Shown here piece by piece: positions 26,501 through 34,978 of a DNA stretch of 48,260 bases (positions within the stretch are counted from its first letter, which is position 1; every line of letters starts with the position of its first letter). The stretch is from Microbacterium sp. ACRRU (GTDB lineage Bacteria > Actinomycetota > Actinomycetes > Actinomycetales > Microbacteriaceae). Below the pieces are notes generated by a model. It worked only from the letters and a program-made list of their open reading frames with translations, made no database searches and had not been told where the DNA came from. The DNA is taken from contig NZ_JAKRNI010000021.1 of the NCBI RefSeq assembly GCF_022346945.1, positions 1 through 48,260 of the forward strand. The letters are read 5' to 3'. The position numbers were made by a program, and so were the translations under genes.

Positions 26501-28918
26501 CGGTACCGACGGGAGCCGTCGTCCGGGCCCAGTACGACACGTCGTACACGGCGCCGGAGGTGAGCGCGATGCCGGTGTCGAACCCGGCGTTCTCGACGCC
26601 GTAGGTGCCCGCGCCGGTGCTGGTCAGATCCAGCTGCAGGTAGGTGCGGTTGCGGTCGTTCATGCGCGACGCATCGTTCACCGGCTGCGCCGAGCCGCTG
26701 CCCCCGACGCCGACGGGAGTCCACGCGGTCATGCCGGTGAAGTCGCGGTTGTCGACGGGCATGAACTCGAACGAGCGGTTGCGCACGAGCTCCGCGTAGA
26801 GCCCGCCGTCGGCGGCGTTGTTGATGTCCTCGAAGAACACGCCGTACATCTCGTCGGAGATCTCGGCGCCCTCGTCGTCCGGCGACGCGGTGATGGAGTA
26901 GTCCGCGGTCTCATCGGTCGGGTAGGCCTCGAGCAGACGCTGCTGCTCGGCCGCGCTGATCGGCAGCACCGTGCCGTGCCGCGGACGCGTCGGCAGCTCG
27001 GCATCCGGGACCGACGTCCAGTTCCCCGACGCGATGTCGCGCGTCTCGAACATCATGTAGCCCTGGCCGCCGTGGTAGCTGGGCTGGTCGACGAGCATGT
27101 ACCAGTGACCGGCCTCGGCGTTGTCGGCGAACACCGTGGGACCTTCGCCGTTGGTGAACGTGCCACCCCACGGGTTGGGCTGGCCGACGCCGATCTGCTC
27201 CTTGACGAGCTGCCAGCCGGGGGTCGAGGTGGTGGTGGGGAGCGACCCGGTCACGGTCGCGGTGAGGTCGGTCGAGCGCTCCTGACGGACGGTCATGGAT
27301 GCCTCGTCCTTGATGAACCGGTAGAAGACGTCGCCGTCGCGCACGATCGTGGCGTCGATCGTGCCCTTGCCCGCACCGCGCTTCACGTCGACCCAGGGCT
27401 GGGGCTCGCTGAAGGTCACGAAATCGCGCGTCGTGACCATCATCATCCGGTTGTAGCTGTCGGCGGCGCGGCGACCGTCGGTCGAGGCGCTCGGGTACAG
27501 GTTCGAGGCCCAGTAGACGACGTACTCGCCGCGCTCCGGGTCCCACGTGGCCTCGGGCGCCCAGGTGTTTCCCGCGAGGGCGCTCGACACCGTGATCTGC
27601 CGCAGCGGGCTCCACGTCACGAGGTCGTTCGACTGCCAGACGTTGAGCTTCCGGCTGCCCACTTCCTGCGCCCGGCCGAAGTCGCCGTTGTACCGGTCGA
27701 ACATGTTCAGGTCGGTCGACAGCATGTAGAAACGGTCGCCGTCGGGCGAACGCAGCACGAACGGGTCGCGGATGCCTTCCTCGCCCTGGTCGGAGGTGAG
27801 GACGGGCTTCCCGTCGTTCAGGGTGAGCCAGCTGCGCGGGTCGTTACCGCGCGACGTCGCGAACGAGATCTCTTCGTCGGTGGTCGTGCTCTCCCCGGTG
27901 AAGAAGGGGAAGAAGTAGGCGCCGAGCTCCTGCGCCGCGGGCAGCGGCTGCACGACGAGCGAGAAGCTGCGGATCGCCGAGCTGGACCCCTTGCTCACGG
28001 TCGCTGTGACCTCGACCGTCCGGGCAGCGTCACGTTGCCCCGCACGTCGTCGGCCCTGGGCACGGCGAGCGCGGCCGCCGCGGCATCCACGTCCTCCTGG
28101 TTCGAGGGCGTGCCCTCGGCGACGAGCGCTTTCACATCGTCGTCGGTGAGGGCGGTGTCGTAGATCGCGACGTCGCGGACGCCGCCCTTCCAGAACCGGT
28201 CGGGGTACGACGACTTGCCGATGTACGACACCAGGCCGGTCCCGAAGTCGGCGACGGTTCGCGTGGATGCCACGGTGCCGAGCTTCGTGCCGTCGAGGTA
28301 CGCCGTGATCGAGGTGGGCGTGATCACCGTCGTGTACAGCGCCCACGCGTCGGTCGCCGCAGGGCCCGCGACGCCGCGCGAGGCGTCGGTGGGCGAGATG
28401 CCGCGCTCGAGCGTCCACGGCTGTCCGATGCGCGGACCATCGGTCAGGACGGACTTGACCCGCCCTGCGGGGTTGGACGGGTTGAGCAACCAGTACTGCT
28501 GCGGCAGGTTCTCGGTCGTCCCGAAGAACATCGCCGCCTGGTTGCCCGCGCCGGTACGGTCCTGAAGCCACGCCGACACTGTCACGGTGCTGCGCCCGTC
28601 GAAGAGCCCGGTCGGCAGTTCGACGTAGGCGGCGCTCGATCCCGCAGCCCCACCGGGCAGCGACAGCGCATCGCCGTCGATCGCGAACCCGGTTCCGCGG
28701 ACCGTCGCGTCGCGCCCGTTGCCGGAGGAATCGGGGACGGTCGTGCCGGTGGTGGCCGCGAAGTCGTACGAGGCGATCGGCGTGGGCAACGGCGCTGCGG
28801 CGACAGCGGCAGCGGGAACCAGGCCGCTCAGCACGACGGCAGCGGCGGCGAGCAGGGAGCCCGCGCGGCGGATGGTCTTCCCGCGCGCGGCTTCCTCGGT
28901 TCGGGGGTGTGACAGCAC
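23520..28918 (-). pseudogene. Frameshifted wall-anchored LamG-GH43-GH51 arabinan hydrolase
   Basis: Two reading frames make one domain chain. Frame 1 (28918-27995; GTG at 28918 after GAGGAGG) encodes a signal peptide, a LamG domain (about residues 46-245) and the first strand of an atrophied bacterial Ig domain ending DDVRGNVTLP, then runs out of frame. Frame 2 resumes at RTVEVTATVSKGSSSA, the last strands of that Ig domain. Next come GH43 (AYFFPFFTGES, GIRDPFVLRS), GH51 (IEIGNEENYP acid/base; WIGEYAS nucleophile) with a CBM4/9-like insert, a concanavalin-like domain, two Ig-like repeats and an LAVTG sorting signal with a C-terminal helix and Arg tail. About 30 Ig residues are missing, so this looks like a non-triplet deletion. 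A GTGA overlap at 27995-27998 could allow re-initiation, but the product would lack a signal peptide. An assembly error is possible. Confidence 0.8.
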
Positions 28919-28975
28919 CAAGCTCGTCCTCCTCGACGATGGGCGTGCCGGTGATCCGGCAGAGGGGCGCTGAAT

Positions 28976-28987
28976 GTGAGCGCTCAC
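28976..28987. promoter_or_regulatory. Palindromic operator matching the ideal lac operator core
   Basis: GTGAGCGCTCAC is a perfect 12-bp palindrome 58 nt upstream of the GH43/GH51 gene start. It matches the core of the symmetric lac operator, so a LacI-family repressor different from the local one (which uses TACAACGTTGTA) probably controls this gene. Confidence 0.7.
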
Positions 28988-29060
28988 TTTGGCACCATCT
29001 TCGAGGGGCGGAACACGCGGTGTCAACACTGTTTCACAGGGGTGGCTCTCACTCTCACTG

Positions 29061-29078
29061 CGTGTGAAGCTTCACACG
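29061..29078. promoter_or_regulatory. Perfect 18-bp palindrome upstream of the CE7 esterase
   Basis: CGTGTGAAGCTTCACACG, 91 nt upstream of the esterase start, in the 250-nt divergent region. Its centre AGCT differs from the CG centre of LacI sites, so it may bind another regulator class. Confidence 0.6.
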
Positions 29079-29168
29079 GCCGTTCCCCTGGTCCGGCCAG
29101 CTCGCGCCGGAAGCAGTGACACGGCCCGTATTCGCTACTGTCGATTCGCCCCGACCCTGGAGACCGCC

Positions 29169-30149
29169 ATGGCTCAGACGTTCACCGACATGCCGCTCGA
29201 GCTGCTGCGCGAGTACCGCCCTGAGCTGCCGGAACCGGAAGGTCTCGACGCCTTCTGGTCCGAGACCCTCGCCGAGGCCCGCGCCGCCGCGCGGCCGGCG
29301 ACGCTCCTCCCGGTGCCCACGCCGGTGCGGGCCCTGTCGATTCGCGACCTGACCTTCACCGGGTTCGCCGGCGACGAGATCCGCGGGTGGGTCGTCCGCC
29401 CGCACGGCGACGAGGCACTGCCGGCGGTCGTGGAATTCATCGGCTACGGCGGTGGGCGCGGCCTCCCGGGCGACAAGATCGCCTGGGCAGCGGCGGGCTA
29501 CGTGCACGTGATCATGGACACCCGCGGCCAGGGCTCGGGCTGGAGCATCGGCGACACCCCTGACCCCCACGGCTCCACCGCCGCCTACCCGGGCGTCATG
29601 ACCCGCGGCATCCACGACCCCCGCGAGTACTACTACCGCCGCCTCTACACCGACGCCGCGCGGCTGATCGACGTGGTGCGCGAGCTCCCCGGGGTGGATG
29701 CGACGCGCATCGCCGTGACCGGCGGAAGTCAGGGTGGCGCGCTCGCGATCGCCGCCGCCGCCCTGTGCCCGGACACCGTCGCGGCCGTGCTGCCGGATGT
29801 GCCGTTCCTGTGCGACATCCCGAACGCGATCGTCCGCACCCCCTCGGCGCCGTTCACCGAGGTCACGCGCTGGCTGTCGATCCACCGCGACGACACCGCG
29901 GCGGCGCTGCACACCCTGTCGCACATCGATGGCGCCGTCCTCGCGCGGAGGATCACCGCCCCGGCGTTCTTCTCGGTCGCCCTGATGGACGACATCGTGC
30001 TGCCGTCGGGGGTGTTCGCCGCCTTCCACGCGCTGTCGTCCGAGGACGCGGCGATCGAGGTGTACCCCTACAACGGCCACGAGGGCGGCGGCACGCGCCA
30101 CTGGGCTCGCCAGGTCGCCTGGCTCGACGCCCGCTTCGGCGTGAGCTGA
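29169..30149 (+). CDS. Acetylxylan esterase / cephalosporin-C deacetylase family (CE7)
   Basis: A 326-residue alpha/beta hydrolase of carbohydrate esterase family 7. RGQGSG is the family's RGQ motif. TGGSQGG holds the nucleophile Ser, LMDDIV the Asp and NGHEGGG the His. No signal peptide is present, so it probably removes acetyl groups from imported oligosaccharides in the cytosol. CTGGAG lies ahead of the ATG at 29169. It is divergent from the large GH43/GH51 gene across a region holding two palindromic operators, which fits a shared hemicellulose/pectin side-chain role. Its stop codon lies within the first copy of a 26-nt direct repeat. Confidence 0.9.
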   Translation: MAQTFTDMPLELLREYRPELPEPEGLDAFWSETLAEARAAARPATLLPVPTPVRALSIRDLTFTGFAGDEIRGWVVRPHGDEALPAVVEFIGYGGGRGLPGDKIAWAAAGYVHVIMDTRGQGSGWSIGDTPDPHGSTAAYPGVMTRGIHDPREYYYRRLYTDAARLIDVVRELPGVDATRIAVTGGSQGGALAIAAAALCPDTVAAVLPDVPFLCDIPNAIVRTPSAPFTEVTRWLSIHRDDTAAALHTLSHIDGAVLARRITAPAFFSVALMDDIVLPSGVFAAFHALSSEDAAIEVYPYNGHEGGGTRHWARQVAWLDARFGVS

Positions 30150-30220
30150 CGCCCCGGGCGCGCGAGCCGCCCCGGCCGCACAAGTCGCCCCGGGGCTGAC
30201 GCCCCGGGTGGCGCGAGTCG
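30145..30220. repeat. Imperfect 26-nt direct repeat, 50-nt period
   Basis: GCTGACGCCCCGGG recurs exactly at 30145 and 30195, and similarity continues (CGCGCGAGCCG against TGGCGCGAGTCG). The first copy includes the CE7 stop codon; the second runs into the left arm of hairpin repeat copy 4. Confidence 0.7.
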
Positions 30221-30274
30221 CCAAAATTTGTCGCCTGACCGCGCTCAGAGGCGACAAATCGTGGCGACTCGCGC
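30211..30274. repeat. 64-nt dispersed hairpin repeat, copy 4
   Basis: Left arm 30211-30235 (AAAA in the variable part), right arm 30250-30274 (its complement reads ACGA), so two mismatches interrupt the stem here. The apex 30236-30249 can pair TGA with TCA around CCGCGC. It lies between convergent genes, 17 nt from the thioesterase stop. Confidence 0.85.
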
Positions 30275-30291
30275 ACGGAAGGGGCGACGGG

Positions 30292-30852
30292 TCAGCGCCA
30301 GTCGCTCGGCGCCGGGCGCTTGGTCGACGGCAGCGCGGACGCCGCAGCCCACTCATGCACCCACGCCTCGACGTCGGGCACACCCTCGGGCCGCCCCACG
30401 GCCGCGAACAGCTCGTCGTGCGGGACCGTGCCGCCCGAGCGTCGGAGGATGCGCGCCCGGATGATGGCGCGCGCGTAGATCTCGCCCTTCACGACCGCGC
30501 GGTGTTCGAGGTACACGGCGCGGTCGTCGTGGCCGAGCAGCCGCGTCTCGAGGTCGAATCGCTGCCACAGCTCCAGCGACCGACGGAACGTGATGGTCTC
30601 CGCCGCGACAACGGCGTACCAGCCGTGCGACGCCATCGCCCCCGCGATCCCGGTGCGGGTGAGCAGATCCCACCGCCCCAGGTCGAACAGCGACAGGTAG
30701 CGGCCGTTGTTGAGGTGCCGGAGCAGATCGATGTCGGTGGGGAGCACGCGTAAGCGCAGGCGCCCGACCGAGTTCGGGTCGACGGGACCTTCTCGCCGCA
30801 GGCGTCGACGCGCACGGAAGAGGACCAGGAGGGTGCGCCACAGGACGTTCAC
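30292..30852 (-). CDS. Hotdog-fold thioesterase-like protein
   Basis: A 186-residue protein of the 4HBT/Them6-like thioesterase group, which hydrolyses acyl-thioesters. LPTDIDLLRHLNNGRYLSLFDLGRWDLL is the typical hotdog helix with the D-x-x-x-H-x-NN pattern, followed by TFRRSLELWQRFDLETRLLG. GTG at 30852 gives the family's usual N-terminus (VNVLWRTLLVLFRARRR). An in-frame GTG at 30918 would add residues with no family resemblance. The gene is divergent from the GNAT gene, and a hairpin repeat follows its stop. Substrate unknown. Confidence 0.82.
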   Translation of the reverse strand: MNVLWRTLLVLFRARRRLRREGPVDPNSVGRLRLRVLPTDIDLLRHLNNGRYLSLFDLGRWDLLTRTGIAGAMASHGWYAVVAAETITFRRSLELWQRFDLETRLLGHDDRAVYLEHRAVVKGEIYARAIIRARILRRSGGTVPHDELFAAVGRPEGVPDVEAWVHEWAAASALPSTKRPAPSDWR

Positions 30853-30999
30853 GACGGGCGAGCGTAGCGTTTCGACGACGGTCGGGCCAGATCGGTGTGC
30901 ATGACCTACAAAGGGCACCGTGCGTCACCGCTTGTACCGCATTCCGACCCCCGATTCCGCCGATTTCCCACTGACCGGAGCCGCGCGTAGAGTCACGCC

Positions 31000-31506
31000 A
31001 TGACTGCGGAAACCCGAGCCGACATCGTCGTCCGTCCGGTGCGTGACGTGGATGCCGAGGCTCTCGGCCGTGTGCACGCGACGTGCTGGCACGAGACGTA
31101 CGACCACCTGATCAGCAAGGCCGCGCTCGAAGCGGTGTCCCCCAAGCGTATGGCCGAGCTGTGGACCCACTGGGCCGCGCAGGGCGAGGACTACCGCATG
31201 CACGCGGCGCTCGTCGACGGCGAGATCGTCGGCTTCGTCGGGTCGGGCCCGGCCCGCGACGACGACGCTCCGCGACCGCGGGAGCTGTACTTCATCTACC
31301 TGCTCGACCAGTTCCACGGCACCGGTATCGGCCAGCAGCTCTTCGACGCCGCCGTCGAAGAGGGCGAAGGTCTGTACCTGTGGGTGGCGGACGACAACCC
31401 CCGCGCGCATCGCTTCTACACGCGCAACGGGTTCACGCTCGACGGGGCGACCCAGGTGCAGCCCTTCCTCGGTGAGGAGCTCACCGAGGTGCGTTTCGTC
31501 CGCTGA
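31000..31506 (+). CDS. GNAT-family N-acetyltransferase
   Basis: A 168-residue acetyltransferase. Motif A/B features are [23 protein letters not shown] (the acetyl-CoA loop Q/RxxGxG/A as HGTGIG) and [13 protein letters not shown] near the C-terminus. Acceptor substrate unknown. Its stop is one nucleotide before the GTG start of cofE, so the two are very likely co-transcribed. Confidence 0.9.
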   Translation: MTAETRADIVVRPVRDVDAEALGRVHATCWHETYDHLISKAALEAVSPKRMAELWTHWAAQGEDYRMHAALVDGEIVGFVGSGPARDDDAPRPRELYFIYLLDQFHGTGIGQQLFDAAVEEGEGLYLWVADDNPRAHRFYTRNGFTLDGATQVQPFLGEELTEVRFVR

Positions 31507-31507
31507 C

Positions 31508-32284
31508 GTGCTGCAGATCTGGGCGCTGCCCGGCATCGGCGAGATCTCGCCGGGCGCGGACCTGGTCGCGGTGATCCGGGCCGCGGTCGACGCCGACTCC
31601 CGCGCGGACGCCGACCTGCGCGACGGCGACATCGTCGTGGTCACCAGCAAGATCGTGTCGAAGGCAGAGGGACGCATCCTGCGCGCCGACGACCGCGAAG
31701 ACGCCATCACGCGCGAGACGGTGAGGCTCGTGGCATCCCGCACCTCGCCCGCCGGGCACGTCACCCGCATCGTCGAGAACCGCCTCGGGATCGTGTCGGC
31801 CGCGGCAGGCGTCGACGCCAGCAACACTCCGGAAGGCACCGTCCTGCTGCTGCCGGAAGACCCCGACGCCTCGGCGCGTGCCCTCGCGGCGGGGCTGCGG
31901 CAGGCCACGGGCGCCCGCGTCGGCGTGCTCATCACCGACACGCTCGGCCGCGCGTGGCGCGAGGGCCAGACCGACCATGCGATCGGCGCCGCCGGGGTGC
32001 ACGTGTTCGAGGATCTGCGCGGTACGACGGATGCCGAAGGCCGGCCGCTCATCGTGACACTGCCGTGCGTGGCCGACGAGATCGCCGCGGCGACCGACCT
32101 CGTCAAGGGCAAGGCCGCGCGCCTGCCGGTCGCGGTCGTGCGCGGGCGGGGGGACCTGGTCGGCGACCTCGATCTTCCCGGCGCACGGTCGATCGTCCGG
32201 CCGGCCGAGCGCGACATGTTCCACCTCGGTGCCGACGAGGCCTACGCGGCCGGGTTCGAGGCCGGGCGCGCTGCCTCCGACTGA
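31508..32284 (+). CDS. cofE: Coenzyme F420-0:L-glutamate ligase
   Basis: A 258-residue CofE-type enzyme that adds gamma-linked glutamate to F420-0 using GTP. Family features are [35 protein letters not shown] (with metal-binding acidic residues nearby), [20 protein letters not shown] and [15 protein letters not shown]. It is the standalone form, without the C-terminal nitroreductase-like domain of mycobacterial FbiB. GTG at 31508 begins right after the GNAT stop; in-frame upstream codons belong to the GNAT overlap. No other F420 genes are in this window. Confidence 0.92.
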   Translation: MLQIWALPGIGEISPGADLVAVIRAAVDADSRADADLRDGDIVVVTSKIVSKAEGRILRADDREDAITRETVRLVASRTSPAGHVTRIVENRLGIVSAAAGVDASNTPEGTVLLLPEDPDASARALAAGLRQATGARVGVLITDTLGRAWREGQTDHAIGAAGVHVFEDLRGTTDAEGRPLIVTLPCVADEIAAATDLVKGKAARLPVAVVRGRGDLVGDLDLPGARSIVRPAERDMFHLGADEAYAAGFEAGRAASD

Positions 32285-32309
32285 AACGGCTCGTTCAGGG
32301 GCCCCTCGC

Positions 32310-32367
32310 GCGCTGCCGCGCACGGAGGCGTCTCCCCCGGCGCTGCCGCGCGATCGGCGTCTCACCG
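32310..32367. repeat. Imperfect tandem direct repeat of about 30 nt
   Basis: GCGCTGCCGCGC, a short variable part, then GGCGTCTC occurs twice (from 32310 and 32340) between the convergent cofE and bioN genes. The second unit includes the bioN stop codon. Confidence 0.6.
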
Positions 32368-32958
32368 CACCCCGCGGGCCGCGAGCGCCTCGCCGAGCTG
32401 ATCGGCGTGCCGCAGCGACAGCACGACGAACGGCACGAGGGCGGCACGCAGCGACGGCCGCACGCCCCGGGCGCGCTGGGCGTCGCGCACCTCGGCGGCG
32501 AGCCGCGCGAGCACCGGAACGGTCGTGATGGTCACCGCGAGGAGCACCGCCGCGCGGTCGGCATCCATCCCGATCCTCCGGAGAGGACGCAGGCCCCGCT
32601 CGAGAGCGTCGAGCAGGTCGTCGACGCGCGTCGTCAACGGGAGCAGCGCGGCCACCAGCAGGGCAGCCGCGACCCGCGCCGTGTTGGCGAGGGCCGGCTC
32701 CGGGCCGAGGAACATCAGCTGCCCGAGCGCCGTGACCGCGAGGACCCACCGCAGCCCCCACATCTCACGGCCCAGCGTGCGCACTCCGACGCCCGGAATG
32801 ACGTAGGCCGAGAACACCGCGACCGCGCAGACCGCCGCCGTCCACGCCGCGGTCGGCAGCGCCGAAAGACCGATCGCGGCCGCGGCGAGCAGCAGCATCT
32901 TCGGCCCCGCGGGCAGGCGATGCAGCACCCCGGTGCCGGGCCGGTAGAGGCTCAGCAC
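32362..32958 (-). CDS. bioN: ECF transporter transmembrane protein BioN
   Basis: A 198-residue EcfT/CbiQ-family membrane protein, the coupling subunit of the biotin importer. About four to five hydrophobic segments are followed by the two cytoplasmic Ala-Arg-Gly motifs (QRARGVR and LAARGVR) that contact the ATPases. GTG at 32958 (VLSLYRPG) overlaps the bioM stop by 7 nt. Third gene of the bioY-bioM-bioN operon. Confidence 0.9.
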   Translation of the reverse strand: MLSLYRPGTGVLHRLPAGPKMLLLAAAAIGLSALPTAAWTAAVCAVAVFSAYVIPGVGVRTLGREMWGLRWVLAVTALGQLMFLGPEPALANTARVAAALLVAALLPLTTRVDDLLDALERGLRPLRRIGMDADRAAVLLAVTITTVPVLARLAAEVRDAQRARGVRPSLRAALVPFVVLSLRHADQLGEALAARGVR

Positions 32959-33635
32959 ACGAGAGCCCGCTCGTAGGCGTCGATCACTTCGGATGCCGCA
33001 CCCGCGGCATCCACTCCCCCGTCTGCGAACAGCACCGCGGCGTCGCAACGTCGTGCGAGGGCCAGGTCGTGGGTGACGAGCACGAGTGCGTGCCCGGTCT
33101 CGGCGAGCAGATGGTCGGCGACGCGGCGGGCGTTGCGGGCGTCGAGGTAGGCCGTCGGCTCGTCGGCGACGACCACGTCGGGCTCGCGCACGAACGCACC
33201 GCACAGCGCCAGCAGCTGCTTCTGCCCCCCGGACAGGTCGTGCGCGGGCCGCTCGGCCATGCCCGTGAGCCCGAAACGATCCAGGGTGCGCGCTACCCGC
33301 TCCGCGCGCTCCGACCGCGACAGGCGCTGGGCGCGCAGCGAGAAGCCGACATCGTCGGATACGACGGGCATCACGATCTGCGCGTCGGGATTGCTGAGCA
33401 CGAGGGCCACGCGGCGGCGGTGCTCGCCGGCATCCGCGTCCGGATCGAGACCCCCCATCCGCAGGTCGCCCGCGTGCCGTCGGACGAGACCCGCGAGCAC
33501 ACGGGCGAAGGTCGACTTGCCCGACCCGTTGTCTCCCACCACCGCGATGGTGCGCGCGTCGAGATCGAGGCTCACTCCGCGCAGCACGTCTCGCCCGTCG
33601 AGCCGCACTCCGAGGTCGCGGCAGTGCAGGATCAC
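32952..33635 (-). CDS. bioM: ECF transporter ATPase BioM
   Basis: A 227-residue ABC ATPase. VGDNGSGKST is Walker A, DLSGGQKQLLAL the signature, and DVVVADEPTAYLD Walker B (with EP, as normal). The switch His is in LVTHD. It would drive biotin uptake with BioN and BioY. GTG at 33635 overlaps the bioY stop (GTGA), so the set is translationally coupled. Confidence 0.92.
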   Translation of the reverse strand: MILHCRDLGVRLDGRDVLRGVSLDLDARTIAVVGDNGSGKSTFARVLAGLVRRHAGDLRMGGLDPDADAGEHRRRVALVLSNPDAQIVMPVVSDDVGFSLRAQRLSRSERAERVARTLDRFGLTGMAERPAHDLSGGQKQLLALCGAFVREPDVVVADEPTAYLDARNARRVADHLLAETGHALVLVTHDLALARRCDAAVLFADGGVDAAGAASEVIDAYERALVC

Positions 33636-34240
33636 GCGGCGACGGGGGCCGGCTCCGACGCGGCCTCCGTGCGCCACGCGCGGCGGAAGCCCCGCGGGTA
33701 CCCCCGCACGAGCAGCGTGACGACGACCGTCGCGATCGCCGCCTTGAGCAGGTCGCCCGGCAGGAAGATCAGGCTCGTCAGCGCGGTCTCTGCCAGCGGA
33801 AGTCGCGTCACCAGGCTCTGCACCGGGATGCCGACCGCGTAGATCGCCACGACGCCCCCGGCGATCATCGCGACCGCCGTGCGCCACCACACGGGACGGC
33901 GGTGCCCCGCGTGAACGATAAGCCCGACGACGATCGCGCCGAGGATCCACCCGAGGGCGTACCCCGCGGTGGGTCCGAGGAAGATCGCGAATCCGCCACG
34001 TCCGCCGGCCAGCAGCGGCAGGCCTACCGCGACGAGGGTCAGCAGAATCGTCACCGACAGGGCGCCGAGCCAGGGCCCGAGGATCGCGCCGGCGAGCATC
34101 ACCCCGAGGGTCTGCGCCGTGATGGGCACGCCGCCGAAGACCGGGAAGCTTCCGGGAAGGCCGAGCGCCGCGATGAGCGCGGCGAAGACGGCCACGCGCG
34201 CGAAGTCGGTGGCATCCGGGGTGCGAGAGGAAGAGGGCAT
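33632..34240 (-). CDS. bioY: Biotin-specific substrate-binding membrane protein BioY
   Basis: A 202-residue S-component with six hydrophobic segments. GVPITAQTLGVMLAGAILGPWLG and FLGPTAGYALGWILGA are the BioY family signatures, and FLPGDLLKAAIATVV closes the domain. AAGGA lies about 6 nt before the ATG at 34240. First gene of bioYMN. A TATAGT -10-like box (34286-34281, minus strand) and tandem BioQ boxes lie upstream, predicting repression when biotin is sufficient. Confidence 0.94.
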   Translation of the reverse strand: MPSSSRTPDATDFARVAVFAALIAALGLPGSFPVFGGVPITAQTLGVMLAGAILGPWLGALSVTILLTLVAVGLPLLAGGRGGFAIFLGPTAGYALGWILGAIVVGLIVHAGHRRPVWWRTAVAMIAGGVVAIYAVGIPVQSLVTRLPLAETALTSLIFLPGDLLKAAIATVVVTLLVRGYPRGFRRAWRTEAASEPAPVAA

Positions 34241-34253
34241 GTCGGTCCTTACC

Positions 34254-34281
34254 TGAACAGCGTTCACCTGAACGGCGTTCA
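34254..34281. promoter_or_regulatory. Tandem BioQ boxes
   Basis: TGAACAGCGTTCA (34254-34266) and TGAACGGCGTTCA (34269-34281) both fit TGAAC-N3-GTTCA, the known BioQ palindrome of actinobacteria, in tandem with a 15-nt period. They lie between the divergent bioY and bioQ starts. Confidence 0.88.
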
Positions 34282-34288
34282 CTATACT
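34281..34288. promoter_or_regulatory. Overlapping divergent -10 boxes
   Basis: ACTATACT reads TATACT on the plus strand (34283-34288) and TATAGT on the minus strand (34286-34281). The plus-strand box is only 7 nt from the bioQ GTG, implying a leaderless bioQ mRNA. Confidence 0.6.
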
Positions 34289-34295
34289 CGGAGCC

Positions 34296-34871
34296 GTGAC
34301 CCCTCCCGGACGCGGCCGCGGCCACTCGGCCGACGACGTGGCGCGCGCAGCACTGCGCATCCTCGACGACGACGGCCTCGCCGACCTCACCATGCGCCGC
34401 CTCGCGACGCGCCTCGATGTGCAGCCGAGCGCCCTCTACTGGCACTTCCCCAACAAGCAGTCGCTGCTGGCGGAGCTCTCCGGCCGGATCGTGGCGCAGG
34501 CGGCATCCCTCCTGCGCGGCTCCGGGGTCGCCGCGGAGGCGCGAGCCCTGCGCGACGCGCTCCTGGCCTACCGCGACGGCGCCGAGGTCGTCTCGAGCAC
34601 GCTCGCGCTGGGCCTCGGCTCGACCGCGGCGCGGGATCGGCTGACAGCCGCCGTTGCGGCCGAGGGCTTCGCCCAGGACGTCGCGGCCCGCGCCGCGACC
34701 ACGCTGCTGCACTTCGTCCTCGGCCACGTGTGGCACGAGCAGCAGCGGCTGCAGTACGACAGCGTCGGCGTGGTCACTCCCGGCGCCACCCACCCGCCCG
34801 AAGCCGACTTCCTGTTCGGCGTCGACCTCATCCACCGCGGCCTGCACGCGGCGGCATCCCGCCCGGCCTAG
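34296..34871 (+). CDS. bioQ: TetR-family biotin regulator BioQ
   Basis: A 191-residue TetR protein. The N-terminal helix-turn-helix (VARAALRILDDDGLADLTMRRLATRLDVQPSALYWHFPNKQSLLAEL) is followed by a TetR C-terminal ligand domain. Assignment as BioQ rests on divergence from bioY and on two TGAAC-N3-GTTCA boxes in the shared 55-nt region. The start is GTG at 34296, without a ribosome binding site and just after a TATACT box, so translation from a leaderless transcript is likely. It should repress both itself and bioYMN. Confidence 0.88.
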   Translation: MTPPGRGRGHSADDVARAALRILDDDGLADLTMRRLATRLDVQPSALYWHFPNKQSLLAELSGRIVAQAASLLRGSGVAAEARALRDALLAYRDGAEVVSSTLALGLGSTAARDRLTAAVAAEGFAQDVAARAATTLLHFVLGHVWHEQQRLQYDSVGVVTPGATHPPEADFLFGVDLIHRGLHAAASRPA

Positions 34872-34978
34872 CCCCCCTGGCGCCCCCGCCGGGCGGCGGG
34901 CAGTCACTGACTAATGTCACCCCCGGTCGTGACGCGGCGGCACTGTCGCCGCAGGGCGGCGGCGACTGCGATGGAACC

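Noticed and set aside
21096..28163. A 2355-codon open frame on the plus strand antisense to the PutA-like and GH43/GH51 genes
   Set aside because: It is a high-GC shadow: Arg/Val/His/Gly-rich low-complexity translation with no domain, running through two unrelated genes on the other strand.
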